This document shows positions 17,248 to 26,520 of a stretch of 35,252 bases of DNA, in pieces. The stretch is taken from NCBI GenBank assembly GCA_012841575.1, contig DUUL01000020.1, positions 1 through 35,252 on the forward strand, read 5' to 3'. Source of the DNA: Candidatus Moraniibacteriota bacterium. Its GTDB lineage: Bacteria; Patescibacteriota; Minisyncoccia; Moranbacterales; DUUL01. How positions within the stretch are numbered: the stretch's first letter is position 1; the number at the start of each line of letters is the position of its first letter. A program made the translations under genes and the position numbers. The notes beneath the pieces are model-generated. The model saw nothing but the letters and a program-made list of their open reading frames with translations. It was not told the DNA's origin and did not search any database.

Positions 17248-17313
17248 CCTCTTTCTCATAAACTACCCTGATCAAAAAAGGAAGTGTTTTGCAAGATTCT
17301 TAACTATACTATT

Positions 17314-17778
17314 CTAAGCAAAATGCGCAAAAGCCTTATTAGCTTCTGCCATACGGTGAGTCTCCTCTCGCTTTCTAATCGCAGCTCCAGTTTTTTGAGT
17401 TGCATCCAATAATTCATCCGCTAATTTTTCTGCCATTCGCTTGCCCTTACGAGCACGCGCTGCATCCAAAATCCAACGCATTGCTAAAGTTGTTCTTCGA
17501 TCTCCCATAACAGGCACAGGAATTTGATAGTTAGAACCTCCCACACGACGACTTTTTAATTGCATCAGGGGAGATACATTCTTAATTGCCTGTTCAAACA
17601 TATTTAGACCACCTTTCTTAGTTCTTTCGTGGATAATATCAAAAGAATCATAAACAATTTGCTCAGCAGCAGAACGCTTTCCATCTTTCATTAAATAACC
17701 AATAAATCTGCCCACTAACAATGAATCGTAACGGGGATCGGTTTTCCAATTTTTTCTATAGACTCTTTTTTTACGCAT
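17314..17778 (-). CDS. rpsG: Small ribosomal subunit protein S7
   Basis: S7 binds the 3' domain of 16S rRNA and nucleates head assembly. The start chosen is the ATG giving MRKKRVYRKNWKTDPRYDS, which matches the basic S7 N-terminus and yields 154 residues, the family's length. A longer frame from a TTG at 17820 adds 14 unconserved residues and is rejected. Conserved segments include LVGRFIGYLMKDGKRSAAEQ, NVSPLMQLKSRRVGGSNYQI (the S7 signature) and AMRWILDAARAR. It lies between rpsL and fusA in the standard str order. Confidence 0.95.
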   Translation of the reverse strand: MRKKRVYRKNWKTDPRYDSLLVGRFIGYLMKDGKRSAAEQIVYDSFDIIHERTKKGGLNMFEQAIKNVSPLMQLKSRRVGGSNYQIPVPVMGDRRTTLAMRWILDAARARKGKRMAEKLADELLDATQKTGAAIRKREETHRMAEANKAFAHFA

Positions 17779-17835
17779 CTTTTTGAATAGTTCGCCGCTT
17801 ATTTCAAAATACGGCCTCAATTAGTTATCAAATAA

Positions 17836-18255
17836 TTATTTCTCAGCTTTAGGTTTTTTAGCACCATACTTTGAACGACCGCGCTTTCGATCAGCTGTTC
17901 CACCAGTGTCCAAAACTCCTCGCACTACATGATAGCGCACACCTGGCAAGTCAGGCACTCTTCCTCCTCTAATCATCACAATGGAGTGTTCCTGCAAGTT
18001 ATGCCCAATGCCAGGAATGTAAGCTGTTACCTCCATTCCATTGGTAAGTTTAACTCGAGCAATTTTCCGTAAAGCTGAGTTTGGCTTTTTGGGAGTAGTC
18101 GTTGCCACCTTCACACAAACCCCTCTTTTAAAAGGAGAGCTTGTATCAATTGGACGATTTTTAATCGAATTAAAAGCAAAGGCTAAAGCTGGACTTTTAG
18201 ACTTCTTTTTTAAACTCTTTCTTGATCTTTTTTTAAGCTGATTGATTGTTGGCAT
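17836..18255 (-). CDS. rpsL: Small ribosomal subunit protein S12
   Basis: S12 lies at the decoding centre and affects accuracy. [12 protein letters not shown] opens the protein. The streptomycin-relevant loop [13 protein letters not shown] (52-64) keeps lysine at the classical resistance position, and [17 protein letters not shown] (97-113) holds the second loop. At 139 residues it is somewhat longer than the usual 123-137, from an internal basic stretch near 11-25. It is the first gene of the str operon, with a strong promoter 76 nt upstream. Confidence 0.97.
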   Translation of the reverse strand: MPTINQLKKRSRKSLKKKSKSPALAFAFNSIKNRPIDTSSPFKRGVCVKVATTTPKKPNSALRKIARVKLTNGMEVTAYIPGIGHNLQEHSIVMIRGGRVPDLPGVRYHVVRGVLDTGGTADRKRGRSKYGAKKPKAEK

Positions 18256-18330
18256 ACTTCTTTATAGGAGTATAAATAAAACTTAACTCACAAAATTAAT
18301 AAAAATAAAAAGCGACTTAACGCTTGCCCC

Positions 18331-18359
18331 AGTATATACACTGATTTCAAAAATGTCAA
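18331..18359 (-). promoter_or_regulatory. Promoter of the str operon
   Basis: On the minus strand TTGACA (18354-18359, 6 of 6), a 17-nt spacer ending TGTA, and TATACT (18331-18336, 5 of 6). The start falls near 18324, giving a leader of about 70 nt before rpsL. Confidence 0.8.
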
Positions 18360-18401
18360 CTATCTTCGCTCTTTTGACCACCTGAGACAATCTAAAAATA
18401 A

Positions 18402-19676
18402 CTACTTACCTAATTTCTTTCTAATAAAAGCGGGTATCTCTAGCTCCTCTTCTTCAAAACCATCATTAAAACTTACCGCCTTTTGATCTCCCCCTAAAAT
18501 CAAATTATCTTCTCCCGATTCTTCATTTTTAACTAATGGCCTCTTTCCCTTAATTATTCCGCCCAGCTTTTCCCCTCCTCCAACTTCTTCATCTAGAACA
18601 CTCACATTGCCTTCCTTCTTCTTTTTTTTGACTGACTTATTCACAATTTTGTCAACCTCTGTCTTAGTGAAACTTGGCTGATTAGTTTTAGAAAAAACAC
18701 TAGCAGATTGACTACGTGCATCTAGATCAAATCCAGTTGCCACAACAGTAATTCTAACCTCTCCTTTTTTAACAGAATCATCAATTGAAGCCCCAAAAAT
18801 TATTCTAGCATTAGGATCAACACTTTCCGTAATCACTCGAGCTGCCTCATCAACTTCCATCATTGTCAGTTCTTCACCACCAGTAATATTGAATAAAACT
18901 CCTCCCGCTCCATCAATGGAGACATCTAATAAAGGAGAATTGATTGAAGACTTAGCTGCTTGTAATGCGCGATCTTCTCCTGACGCCACTCCAATTCCCA
19001 TAAGAGCACTTCCACTATCTTGCATCACTGCCCTTACATCTGCAAAGTCAACATTAACAATTCCTGGCTTTGTGATTAGATCAGAAATTCCCTGCACTCC
19101 TTGCCGCAAGACATCATCCACAATCTTAAAAGCATTGATCAATGAAGTATTTCGATCGATAATTTGCAGTAACTTGTCATTCTGAATAACGATTAGAGTG
19201 TCTACTCGGTCTTTTAAATTTTCAATTGACTCTTCTGCAATTACAGTGCGCTGTCGCCCCTCAAAAGAAAAAGGCTTGGTAACTAAACCAATTGTTAGCG
19301 CCCCTGCCTCTCTTGCTGCTTCTGCAATGACTGGACCAGCTCCAGAGCCAGTTCCACCTCCTGCTCCATAAACCACAAAAACCATATCTAGACCCTTAAG
19401 CGCCTCTTGAATTTCATCTCGATTTTCTTCCGCTGCCTGACGTCCAATTTCCGGATTCATTCCAGCTCCCAAGCCACGTGTTAAGTTTTTTCCAATGTGA
19501 ATTTTTTCTTGTGCTTTACAATGGTGCAAGTCCTGCGCATCAGTATTAACTGCAACAAAATCAATGCTTTTTAATTTGCACTCCATCATTCTGGTTACTG
19601 AATTTGCTCCAGAACCACCGACTCCAACTACTTTAATTTTAGCCGATGTTTCCACATCTGGTTTTACTTCGCCCAT
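18402..19676 (-). CDS. ftsZ: Cell division protein FtsZ
   Basis: FtsZ is the tubulin-like GTPase that forms the division ring. The nucleotide-binding GVGGSGANSVTRM (18-30), the tubulin signature YGAGGGTGSGAGP (103-115) and the T7 catalytic loop NVDFAD (208-213) are intact. The core ends near residue 330. A charged, lysine- and glycine-rich linker then leads to the conserved C-terminal peptide EEELEIPAFIRKKLGK, which binds FtsA. The length of 424 is normal. It lies 81 nt after ftsA. Weak promoter-like motifs in that gap (TTGACT with a poor -10) were not called. Confidence 0.97.
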   Translation of the reverse strand: MGEVKPDVETSAKIKVVGVGGSGANSVTRMMECKLKSIDFVAVNTDAQDLHHCKAQEKIHIGKNLTRGLGAGMNPEIGRQAAEENRDEIQEALKGLDMVFVVYGAGGGTGSGAGPVIAEAAREAGALTIGLVTKPFSFEGRQRTVIAEESIENLKDRVDTLIVIQNDKLLQIIDRNTSLINAFKIVDDVLRQGVQGISDLITKPGIVNVDFADVRAVMQDSGSALMGIGVASGEDRALQAAKSSINSPLLDVSIDGAGGVLFNITGGEELTMMEVDEAARVITESVDPNARIIFGASIDDSVKKGEVRITVVATGFDLDARSQSASVFSKTNQPSFTKTEVDKIVNKSVKKKKKEGNVSVLDEEVGGGEKLGGIIKGKRPLVKNEESGEDNLILGGDQKAVSFNDGFEEEELEIPAFIRKKLGK

Positions 19677-19757
19677 TTTTTTTATTGTATCTAGTTACAA
19701 TCAGTTATGTAAATTTAGTTTAGTAGATTATCAAATTATCACAATAAGTCAAGTTAG

Positions 19758-21035
19758 CTAAGGCAAAAAACGACTTAGCCATTTTTTGCCAGACACAGTC
19801 CATTTCTTGGCTAATTCCACGCCTTGCCCGAACTGACCACCCATCTTAAACTCACTGGCAGTGCCCTTGATTTCACTTGCGTTGAAATTTTCTAGAACCC
19901 AAGTGATCATACCAGCAGAAACAGCAAAGGCTGGGTCATCAACCTTATCAACTAATCCTGATAGCTCAAAATGATAGTTACTCTGTGCGGGTAATTTCAA
20001 TATTCGTTTTGCAACATCCTCCACTCCTTCTAGATTTGCTCCACCACCTGATAAAATCGCGCCTGCTGGTAATAAAGCACTTCGCTCAATCTCCTTTAGT
20101 TCCTTTTCTACCAGATAAAAAATTTCTTCTGTACGCGCCTCAATAATTTCTGCCACGTGTTTTCTGGGAACCACACCTTCCTCTCCATCATCAAAATCTG
20201 ACAAATCAACTTCTTCCTTTTTGCCAATGTTAGCGGGTAATGCAGAGCCATACTTTAATTTTATTTCTTCCGCCAAATCAACTGACACTCTCAGGCCAAT
20301 AGCAATGTCATTAGTTACGTGCCCAACTCCTACTGGCAAGACTGCTAAATGAATTAATTCCTGCTCTTCATAAACTGCCATTGAAACAGTTCCTCCTCCC
20401 AAGTCAATCGCTACTGCACCCAACTCTTCTTGTCTTTTATTCAACGTTGCCTTGGCCACTGCCAATGGTGCTGCCACAAAACTTTCAACACCAATCCCAA
20501 TTTTCTCTAAACACTTAGTAACATTTTTAATGTGAGGAGTGGAAGCATAAATAATCGTTCCCTTAAGCTCTAACCGCACTCCAGTCATCCCAATGGGGTC
20601 TTTAATTCCCTCCTGATTATCCAGACTAAAACTCCTTGGTACTACATGCAAAATCTCAAAGTTAGATGGCAAGCTTACTGCCTCAGCTGCACTCAAAACT
20701 CGATCCAAATCTTCTTGAGAAACTTCACCATCCGCTTTTCCTACAGCAATCACTCCTTTCGTTTCCATCGACTGTAGATGCGCTCCTCCCAAAGCAACAT
20801 AAGCGGAAGTAATCTCCAAGCCAGCTAGCTTCTCCGCTTCTTCCAATGCTTTTTTAATTGAATCACTTGCTTCATCAATGTCCACAATCGAACCTCTTCT
20901 CATTCCATGAGAAGGCACCTTCCCAACACCAACCACTCGCGGTTTTCCCTCTGGGATTAATTGAGCAATCACCACCTTGGTAGCGCTTGTTCCAATGTCT
21001 AAAGTAACTAAATATTCATCGGCTCCTCTTGCCAT
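19758..21035 (-). CDS. ftsA: Cell division protein FtsA
   Basis: This actin-like protein anchors FtsZ to the membrane. ATPase motifs are LVTLDIGTSATKVVIAQ (9-25), the 1C-domain region RGSIVDIDEASDSIKKALEE, and AIDLGGGTVSMAVY near 208-221. PAGAILSGGGANLEGVEDVA is the adenosine motif. The C-terminus (ELAKKWTVSGKKWLSRFLP) is the amphipathic membrane-targeting helix. The length of 425 is usual. It has its own predicted promoter and precedes ftsZ in the classic order; ftsQ is not adjacent. Confidence 0.96.
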   Translation of the reverse strand: MARGADEYLVTLDIGTSATKVVIAQLIPEGKPRVVGVGKVPSHGMRRGSIVDIDEASDSIKKALEEAEKLAGLEITSAYVALGGAHLQSMETKGVIAVGKADGEVSQEDLDRVLSAAEAVSLPSNFEILHVVPRSFSLDNQEGIKDPIGMTGVRLELKGTIIYASTPHIKNVTKCLEKIGIGVESFVAAPLAVAKATLNKRQEELGAVAIDLGGGTVSMAVYEEQELIHLAVLPVGVGHVTNDIAIGLRVSVDLAEEIKLKYGSALPANIGKKEEVDLSDFDDGEEGVVPRKHVAEIIEARTEEIFYLVEKELKEIERSALLPAGAILSGGGANLEGVEDVAKRILKLPAQSNYHFELSGLVDKVDDPAFAVSAGMITWVLENFNASEIKGTASEFKMGGQFGQGVELAKKWTVSGKKWLSRFLP

Positions 21036-21111
21036 ATTTTTAGTTTAAACTATTTGTTTATATTTATCTGTGACAAATTATTTTTATCTCTGAAAATTTT
21101 TCTTTAACTTT

Positions 21112-21139
21112 ATTATACTTAATCTTGAGAAACTAGCAA
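21112..21139 (-). promoter_or_regulatory. Promoter of ftsA-ftsZ
   Basis: On the minus strand TATAAT (21112-21117, 6 of 6) lies 16 nt after TTGCTA (21134-21139, 4 of 6). The predicted start is near 21105, about 70 nt before ftsA. Confidence 0.5.
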
Positions 21140-21164
21140 ATTAAAATTTTTCTTAACTTAAAAT

Positions 21165-22382
21165 TTAAATCCAGTTTAAATAAAGTGCTATTGCCAGTAA
21201 AATTAAAATCCCACCCGCAATTAATCGCATCCATTTGCGAAAATCCATCCGAGTTTTCTCTATCGCTTCCGCTTTTGCCCAAGCAAAAATGACTATTAAA
21301 ACAATCACAACGGAAGGAAGAATGAAGAAAAAATTATATAGCAATAATGGGAGATATGGACTTAGTTCTCTTTCTGTTAAAGCCGTAACGTATGCCAAAG
21401 GAATTCCCGCTGTACAAGGCAACTCCACTAAACTAGAAAATAACGCTAGGAAAAACGCACTCGGCACAGTTCCCCTGCGAATCATTTTCTCAATTGTGGG
21501 CTTAAAACGATCGTTAATTTCTAAAGAAATCCACTTACCATAAAAAAAGAAATCTTTTAACATGATCAAACCAGCGAACAAAGCAAATCCGATCACTGCC
21601 CACCTCAACCAATGAGCAATTTTTAACACCTCCACTATCTGGATTATTCCCAGCATAAAAAAGAAATAAACAGCAAAGGTAGTTATCACAAAAATAATTC
21701 CCGCCTTAATCGCTCGCTTTCTTGAACCTACTGCTAATAAATAGGTTAATAAAAAAAGTAGCACTGAAAACATGCAAGGGTTAATCCCATCTGCTAGTCC
21801 CAACAACATTCCTAAAAAAATAATTGATCGTCCCTCAGTGTCAATTTTTTTGCTAAAAACTGATACTTCTTTCTGATTAATTTTTATCTCTGATGATTGA
21901 TAGTTTCCTGCGAGAGCGCCATCAATTTTAATCTTTTCATTGTTAAAATTATTCGCCACTCTTCCCACTTCTTCATCCAGCCAACCAGTGCACTTTTCCC
22001 AAGAACATTTTTTAATCAACTCCTCTATTTCCTCACCCTTACTCTCTGAGTTGTCAAAACCAATAATATATTTATCGCCAATAATTGTAGTGGGAAAAGC
22101 CAACTGATTAATTCGATAAGCTTGAACTGACTTATCCATTAATTTCTTATTTTCTCTACTTTGAGAAACTTCAAAATCAATTACAGTCAAATTAGGAAAT
22201 TTATCTTTCAGTGATTCTAAATACCTCAGCTCATCTTTACAATGCGGACACCAATCGGCATGAAATAAAAATAAGCGCACCGGATAAACTTCAAATTCCG
22301 CTGCATTTGCTTTATCAAAATAAGTTAAAAATCCTCCCAGTAAAATTAACCAAAAAATTCCACTCAAAAATTTTCTTGCCAT
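21165..22382 (-). CDS. Membrane thiol-disulfide protein: secreted thioredoxin-like domain fused to a CcdA/DsbD-type transmembrane domain
   Basis: A signal-anchor/signal peptide (about 5-27, ending NAA) is followed by a thioredoxin/glutaredoxin-like domain with the redox pair Cys45-Pro-His-Cys48 (FHADWCPHC) and the cis-Pro region LAFPTTIIGDKYIIGF. Two further cysteines are at 126 and 131. From 185 on come about six membrane helices of the CcdA/DsbD type, with the paired cysteines Cys203 (GINPCMFS) and Cys323 (ELPCTAG), which carry electrons from cytoplasmic thioredoxin across the membrane. The fusion puts donor and acceptor in one chain, as in DsbD but with the domains in reverse order and no beta-type N-domain. 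It lies 9 nt after the nucleotidyltransferase and is the last gene of the mscL-dnaG-rpoD group. Confidence 0.85.
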   Translation of the reverse strand: MARKFLSGIFWLILLGGFLTYFDKANAAEFEVYPVRLFLFHADWCPHCKDELRYLESLKDKFPNLTVIDFEVSQSRENKKLMDKSVQAYRINQLAFPTTIIGDKYIIGFDNSESKGEEIEELIKKCSWEKCTGWLDEEVGRVANNFNNEKIKIDGALAGNYQSSEIKINQKEVSVFSKKIDTEGRSIIFLGMLLGLADGINPCMFSVLLFLLTYLLAVGSRKRAIKAGIIFVITTFAVYFFFMLGIIQIVEVLKIAHWLRWAVIGFALFAGLIMLKDFFFYGKWISLEINDRFKPTIEKMIRRGTVPSAFFLALFSSLVELPCTAGIPLAYVTALTERELSPYLPLLLYNFFFILPSVVIVLIVIFAWAKAEAIEKTRMDFRKWMRLIAGGILILLAIALYLNWI

Positions 22383-22391
22383 TTTTTTAAA

Positions 22392-23090
22392 TTAAAATCG
22401 GAAAAAATCCTTTGCAATTTTCTCTGCAGTAACAACATCCTCCACTCTACTCAAGGGAAACCACTTATCTGTTTCAATAATTTTAATTGGATAATCACTC
22501 AGCATCTGCACCATTGTTTGAGGTAGTCCAAACTCAGTATCTGAAATTGCTACTGGTTGATAATTAAAGTAGTTTTTATTTAAACGATAACAGCCCGTGT
22601 TAATTAAATTAGATTTAATTTTAGAATTTCTAGGATCAAAACTTTCCACTATCTCCACTAGATTATTATTTTCATCCATCACTATTTTTGCGCCAGTCGT
22701 TCCTGCACTAACTCGATTGGCTAAAATTGCCAAATCTTCTTGTACCATTTTTTCAATATCGGATTCAAGATAAAAATCATCTCCCATTATTACTAAAAAA
22801 TGATCTTTTAATAACTCTCGACAAGCTAAAATAGCACCTGCCGTTCCATTTAAATCTTTTTGCAAAACATATTTAATTGATCTACCTTCATATTCATCTC
22901 CAAAAAAATCACTGATCTTTTTCCCTAAATAACCAACCACCACCACTATTTCTGTTATTGCTTTCGGTAAATTATCTAAAGTGTATTGAAGTTTCGGCTT
23001 GCCTAAAATGGGCACCATTGGCTTAGGCACAGTTTCTGTTAAAGGCGCCATTCTTGTCCCTCTTCCTGCTGCTAAAATTACTAATTGCAT
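22392..23090 (-). CDS. Sugar-1-phosphate nucleotidyltransferase family protein
   Basis: The protein begins MQLVILAAGRGTRMAPLT, the GxGTRM nucleotide-binding loop of the NTP_transferase family, followed by VPKPMVPILGKP (21-32), the metal-binding GDD at 103-105, and NTGCYRLN. This ATG is preferred over an in-frame GTG 30 nt upstream (23120), which would add ten unconserved residues. Length (232) fits short enzymes that make NDP-sugars such as glucose-1-phosphate thymidylyl- or uridylyltransferases, or MurNAc-1-phosphate uridylyltransferase. The sugar cannot be assigned, and no partner sugar gene is near. It sits between rpoD (36-nt gap) and the thioredoxin-CcdA gene. Confidence 0.85.
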   Translation of the reverse strand: MQLVILAAGRGTRMAPLTETVPKPMVPILGKPKLQYTLDNLPKAITEIVVVVGYLGKKISDFFGDEYEGRSIKYVLQKDLNGTAGAILACRELLKDHFLVIMGDDFYLESDIEKMVQEDLAILANRVSAGTTGAKIVMDENNNLVEIVESFDPRNSKIKSNLINTGCYRLNKNYFNYQPVAISDTEFGLPQTMVQMLSDYPIKIIETDKWFPLSRVEDVVTAEKIAKDFFRF

Positions 23091-23126
23091 ATTATTTATA
23101 AAATTAACTTTAAATGCCACTGTTTA

Positions 23127-24698
23127 TTAGTAGTCTCTCAATTTTTTGCTAGCAGCTTGTTCTCTAATTTTTTCTAATGCCTTAGCTTCGATTTGACGAA
23201 TTCGCTCCCGGGTTACTCCAAATTCCTGACCAACTTCTTCTAAGGTGTGTGTTACTCCATCTTCTAACCCAAATCGAATGATTAATATTTTTTGCTCTCG
23301 TGGTGTTAGGTAAGTCAGTGCCTCCTGCAAATGCTCTTTTAATAAGGTTTGCGAAGCCACCTGATTAGGCATCACCGACTCAGTGTCTTCAATAAAGTCT
23401 GCTAAAACACTGTCATTATCACTGTCGCCTCCTACTTGTGCCTCCAATGAGATTGTCTCTTGAGAAATTTTAATAATATGTCGAACTTTATCTACCTCCA
23501 AGCCCATCTCTGCAGCAATCTCCTCTGGCAAAGGCTCTCTACCTAATTCTTGCACCAATCGACGTGCTATTTGAACATACTTATTAATGGTCTCTACCAT
23601 ATGCACTGGAATACGAATTGTACGAGACTGATCCGCAATAGAACGAGTAATCGCTTGTCGAATCCACCAAGTGGCATAAGTTGAAAATTTATATCCCCGT
23701 CGATAATCAAACTTTTCTACCGCTCGAAAAAGACCAATATTACCCTCTTGAATTAAATCTAAAAAGGAAAGATTATGTGCCCTACCCACATATTTCTTGG
23801 CAATGGAAACCACCAATCGAAGATTGGCTTCAGTTAACTTCTTTCTGGCAAGCTGATCCCCTTTTTCTATTTTTTTTGCTAAAGAAACTTCTTCCTCTCC
23901 TGTCAATAGGTCAACTTGACCAATCTCTCGCAAATACATCTGCACTGAATCACCAGGTAATTCCTTGGCAAGTTCCTGCATCTTCTCTTTTTCTCTTTCC
24001 TTCTCCTGCTTTTTGTCTCCTCGACTTTTCAATCTCAATGCAGTTTGTTCAGCCTCTTTTTCAATCTCTTCTTTTAAAACTTCCTCTGCTGTTAACAAAC
24101 GCACTCCTAAATTTTCTAGCTTATCATATAACTTCTCCAGCGCCTCTACATCCTCTTCTACCGAACCAAATACGTGTAAAATTTCATCTTCAGTCACAAA
24201 GCCACGCATTCTTGCCCGCTCAACCAAATCTTTAATCCTCTGTTTTTTTTCATCAAGCGGAGCTTTTTCCTTAACGACTTTCTTGGTAATTTTAGGCTTC
24301 GCTTTAGCCGCCCTAGTCTTCTTTTTAGCCGAGCTTGTTTTTTTCTTAACCACTTTCTTGGTCGTCCGCTTAGACGCTGTTTTTTTCCTATTTTTTCTAA
24401 CAGTCTCTTTGCTTCGCTTAACGGTTTTTTTTGTTTTTTTAGGCGCCATCTTTTTCTTGCGAGTAGCTGTCTTCTTCTGAGACAACTTTTTGGTAACTTT
24501 TGTCTTAGCTCTAACTTTGGCTTTAGCCTTAGTCTTAGCCTTAGCTTTAATCCTAGTCTTGGCTTTAGCCTTAGTCTTAGTCTTAGCTTTAGTTTTAGCT
24601 TGAGCCTTGGCTTTGAGCTTAGTTTTTGGGGATATTTTTTTAGTAGCCACTTTTTTAGTAGTCACTAGCTTTTTTTTAGAAGGTTTTTTCTTTGCCAT
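23127..24698 (-). CDS. rpoD: Primary sigma-70 factor RpoD with a histone-H1-like basic N-terminal tail
   Basis: The 523-residue protein directs RNA polymerase to -10/-35 promoters, consistent with the TTGACA/TATAAT sites seen here. Region 1.1 lies at about 150-205 ([20 protein letters not shown]). Region 1.2 has [20 protein letters not shown] (250-269). Region 2 has [33 protein letters not shown] and [17 protein letters not shown]. Region 3 has RTIRIPVHM, and region 4 the LTPREQ...[18 protein letters not shown] helix-turn-helix. Residues 2-145 are extra: nearly all Lys, Ala, Thr and Arg with KAK and KTKAKAK repeats, like histone H1 tails. It follows dnaG, the classic macromolecular-synthesis order. 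Confidence 0.96.
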   Translation of the reverse strand: MAKKKPSKKKLVTTKKVATKKISPKTKLKAKAQAKTKAKTKTKAKAKTRIKAKAKTKAKAKVRAKTKVTKKLSQKKTATRKKKMAPKKTKKTVKRSKETVRKNRKKTASKRTTKKVVKKKTSSAKKKTRAAKAKPKITKKVVKEKAPLDEKKQRIKDLVERARMRGFVTEDEILHVFGSVEEDVEALEKLYDKLENLGVRLLTAEEVLKEEIEKEAEQTALRLKSRGDKKQEKEREKEKMQELAKELPGDSVQMYLREIGQVDLLTGEEEVSLAKKIEKGDQLARKKLTEANLRLVVSIAKKYVGRAHNLSFLDLIQEGNIGLFRAVEKFDYRRGYKFSTYATWWIRQAITRSIADQSRTIRIPVHMVETINKYVQIARRLVQELGREPLPEEIAAEMGLEVDKVRHIIKISQETISLEAQVGGDSDNDSVLADFIEDTESVMPNQVASQTLLKEHLQEALTYLTPREQKILIIRFGLEDGVTHTLEEVGQEFGVTRERIRQIEAKALEKIREQAASKKLRDY

Positions 24699-24777
24699 AT
24701 TTTTTAGTTAAAGTAAAAGTTCAGTTTATTTTAAAATTTAAAACTAACCCAAATTAAAAGCAGTTAATTTATCTAAC

Positions 24778-26514
24778 TTATTCTTGCTTAGAAATTTTGA
24801 GTTTTTTAAGTTCTTTCAATAAGATCTCTGCTGCCTCATCATCTCCTGCCTCCTCAGCTCGACGAATATCTAAGGTAATTTTTTTAACTGCTTCCTCGGC
24901 AACTAACTCTTCTAGCTCTTTTTTGACTAAAGAAAATTCTTTTTGCGCATTAATCTTATTCTCCACTAATCCTTCGCGGCTATCATAAACATATTTAACT
25001 TTCAGCGCTAACTCCTCTAGCTTATTGGAAGTGCCATCTTTTTTAATTTCCTGCCAAAGTTTCTGACTCCCATTAGACAGCCAACTCTCTTTCACTGCAA
25101 TAATCTCTTCCTTCAGCATATCAGAAAAAAGAACCGCCAAGCCCAAAAGGCGTTCTTCTAAAACTTCCCTCCTATTTTTCGGTGCCTCTTGCACCTGATT
25201 AGCCGACTCACTTCTCTGATAAGCAGAATCTTCAGGTTGAATCTTAACCTTTTCCAACACGTTCGTCAACACACTTTCCTCTACTCCCAACTTAATCGAA
25301 AGCTTTCTTAGCCAATAATTTTGTTCAATCGGATCAGCAATGCTTTTGATAATATTTAGCAAACGACTAGCAATCTGTTTTTTTTGTTTAACATCGTTGG
25401 TGTCATAACTGACAAATGATTGCTCAAAATAGTATTCCATAATTGACTTCGACTGACTGGAAAACCTCTTCCACTCTTCTGGATTTTTAGCAACCATATC
25501 ACCCACATCCTTATAGCCCTCCGGCAAAACAATCACCTCTGCATCCATTCCTAAGGCTAGAAAAATTTGTGCACTTTTCTCTGTTGCTTTTTGCCCTGCT
25601 CCATCCATATCTAAGCAAAGACGAATATTATTTGTATAACGCTTAATAATTCTAGCGTGCTCTAAAGTCAACGCTGTCCCGGAAACTGCCACCACATTTT
25701 CTACTCCGGCTTGATGTGATAAAATTACATCCATATTCCCTTCAACAACAATTACTAAATCACTTCTCTTAATTGCTGTTTTTGCTTGATAAAGACCAAA
25801 AATTACCTTGCTTTTATCGTAAACAATGGTTTGTGGAGTGTTAATATACTTAGCTGATTTTTCATCTTGCCCAGGACTTACTCGTGCTGAAAAGCCCACA
25901 ACTCTACCCACAACATCAACCACTGGAAACATGATTCTCCCTCGAAACCGATCGTAGGTTCGATTTTCTTTATTAACCAATAAGCCCGTCGCACTGATTT
26001 CCAATTCAGAATATCCCTTTTTCTTTAAATAATCTAAAATCAAATGCCAGCTATCCGGAGCATAGCCAACTCGAAATTTATCCTGCAATTCTGAACTCAT
26101 CCCTCTTTTTTCTAAATATTTTTTTGATAAGACTGCTACTGGATTTTTCTGTAAATAAAACTGATAGACTTTTGTCGCCAACTCTAACATTTCTAATACT
26201 TTCTCCTTGCGACTTTTTACCTCTCTGTCTTCTGCCTGATAACGAGGCAAAATCACCCCTGCTCGCTCCGCCAAACGCTCCAACGCCTCACGAAAATCTA
26301 GTCCCTCCATCTCCTGAACAAAGGTAAAAATATCACCACCTTTCTGACAACCAAAACAATACCAAAAGTTTCTTTCGGCATTAACCATAAACGAAGGGTT
26401 TTTCTCATTGTGGAAGGGGCACAATGCCTTGTAATTACTGCCTGCCTTTTCTAATCTCAAGTATTCCCCAACCACCTCCACCACCCCCAATCGTTCCTTG
26501 ATTTGTTCAGTCAC
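24778..26514 (-). CDS. dnaG: DNA primase DnaG
   Basis: DnaG lays down RNA primers for replication and contacts DnaB. The CHC2 zinc-binding domain is CPFHNEKNPSF ... YCFGC, with Cys32, His35, Cys53 and Cys56. The RNA-polymerase core includes RFRGRIMFPVVD (189-200) and YINTPQTIVYDKS. The Toprim domain has EGNMD at 258-262 and LDMDGAGQKA at 301-310. The C-terminal helicase-binding part (about 445-578) is helical and poorly conserved. The start is GTG, giving TEQIKERLGVVEVVGEYLRL, which aligns with the usual N-terminus. It begins 6 nt after the mscL stop and in the same frame. Length 578 is normal. Confidence 0.96.
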   Translation of the reverse strand: MTEQIKERLGVVEVVGEYLRLEKAGSNYKALCPFHNEKNPSFMVNAERNFWYCFGCQKGGDIFTFVQEMEGLDFREALERLAERAGVILPRYQAEDREVKSRKEKVLEMLELATKVYQFYLQKNPVAVLSKKYLEKRGMSSELQDKFRVGYAPDSWHLILDYLKKKGYSELEISATGLLVNKENRTYDRFRGRIMFPVVDVVGRVVGFSARVSPGQDEKSAKYINTPQTIVYDKSKVIFGLYQAKTAIKRSDLVIVVEGNMDVILSHQAGVENVVAVSGTALTLEHARIIKRYTNNIRLCLDMDGAGQKATEKSAQIFLALGMDAEVIVLPEGYKDVGDMVAKNPEEWKRFSSQSKSIMEYYFEQSFVSYDTNDVKQKKQIASRLLNIIKSIADPIEQNYWLRKLSIKLGVEESVLTNVLEKVKIQPEDSAYQRSESANQVQEAPKNRREVLEERLLGLAVLFSDMLKEEIIAVKESWLSNGSQKLWQEIKKDGTSNKLEELALKVKYVYDSREGLVENKINAQKEFSLVKKELEELVAEEAVKKITLDIRRAEEAGDDEAAEILLKELKKLKISKQE

Positions 26515-26520
26515 CCTGAC

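Noticed and set aside
17779-17820. TTG-initiated N-terminal extension of rpsG
   Set aside because: Adds 14 residues not found in S7; the internal ATG gives the conserved N-terminus and normal length.
18310-18325. Attenuator hairpin AAGCG/CGCTT in the rpsL leader
   Set aside because: The stem has only 5 bp and begins at the predicted transcription start, so it cannot act as a normal attenuator.
23681-24480. Long plus-strand ORFs opposite rpoD (171-184 codons)
   Set aside because: They are antisense shadows created by the lysine-rich repeat codons and coding bias of rpoD; their composition (Phe/Leu/Ser runs) is not protein-like.
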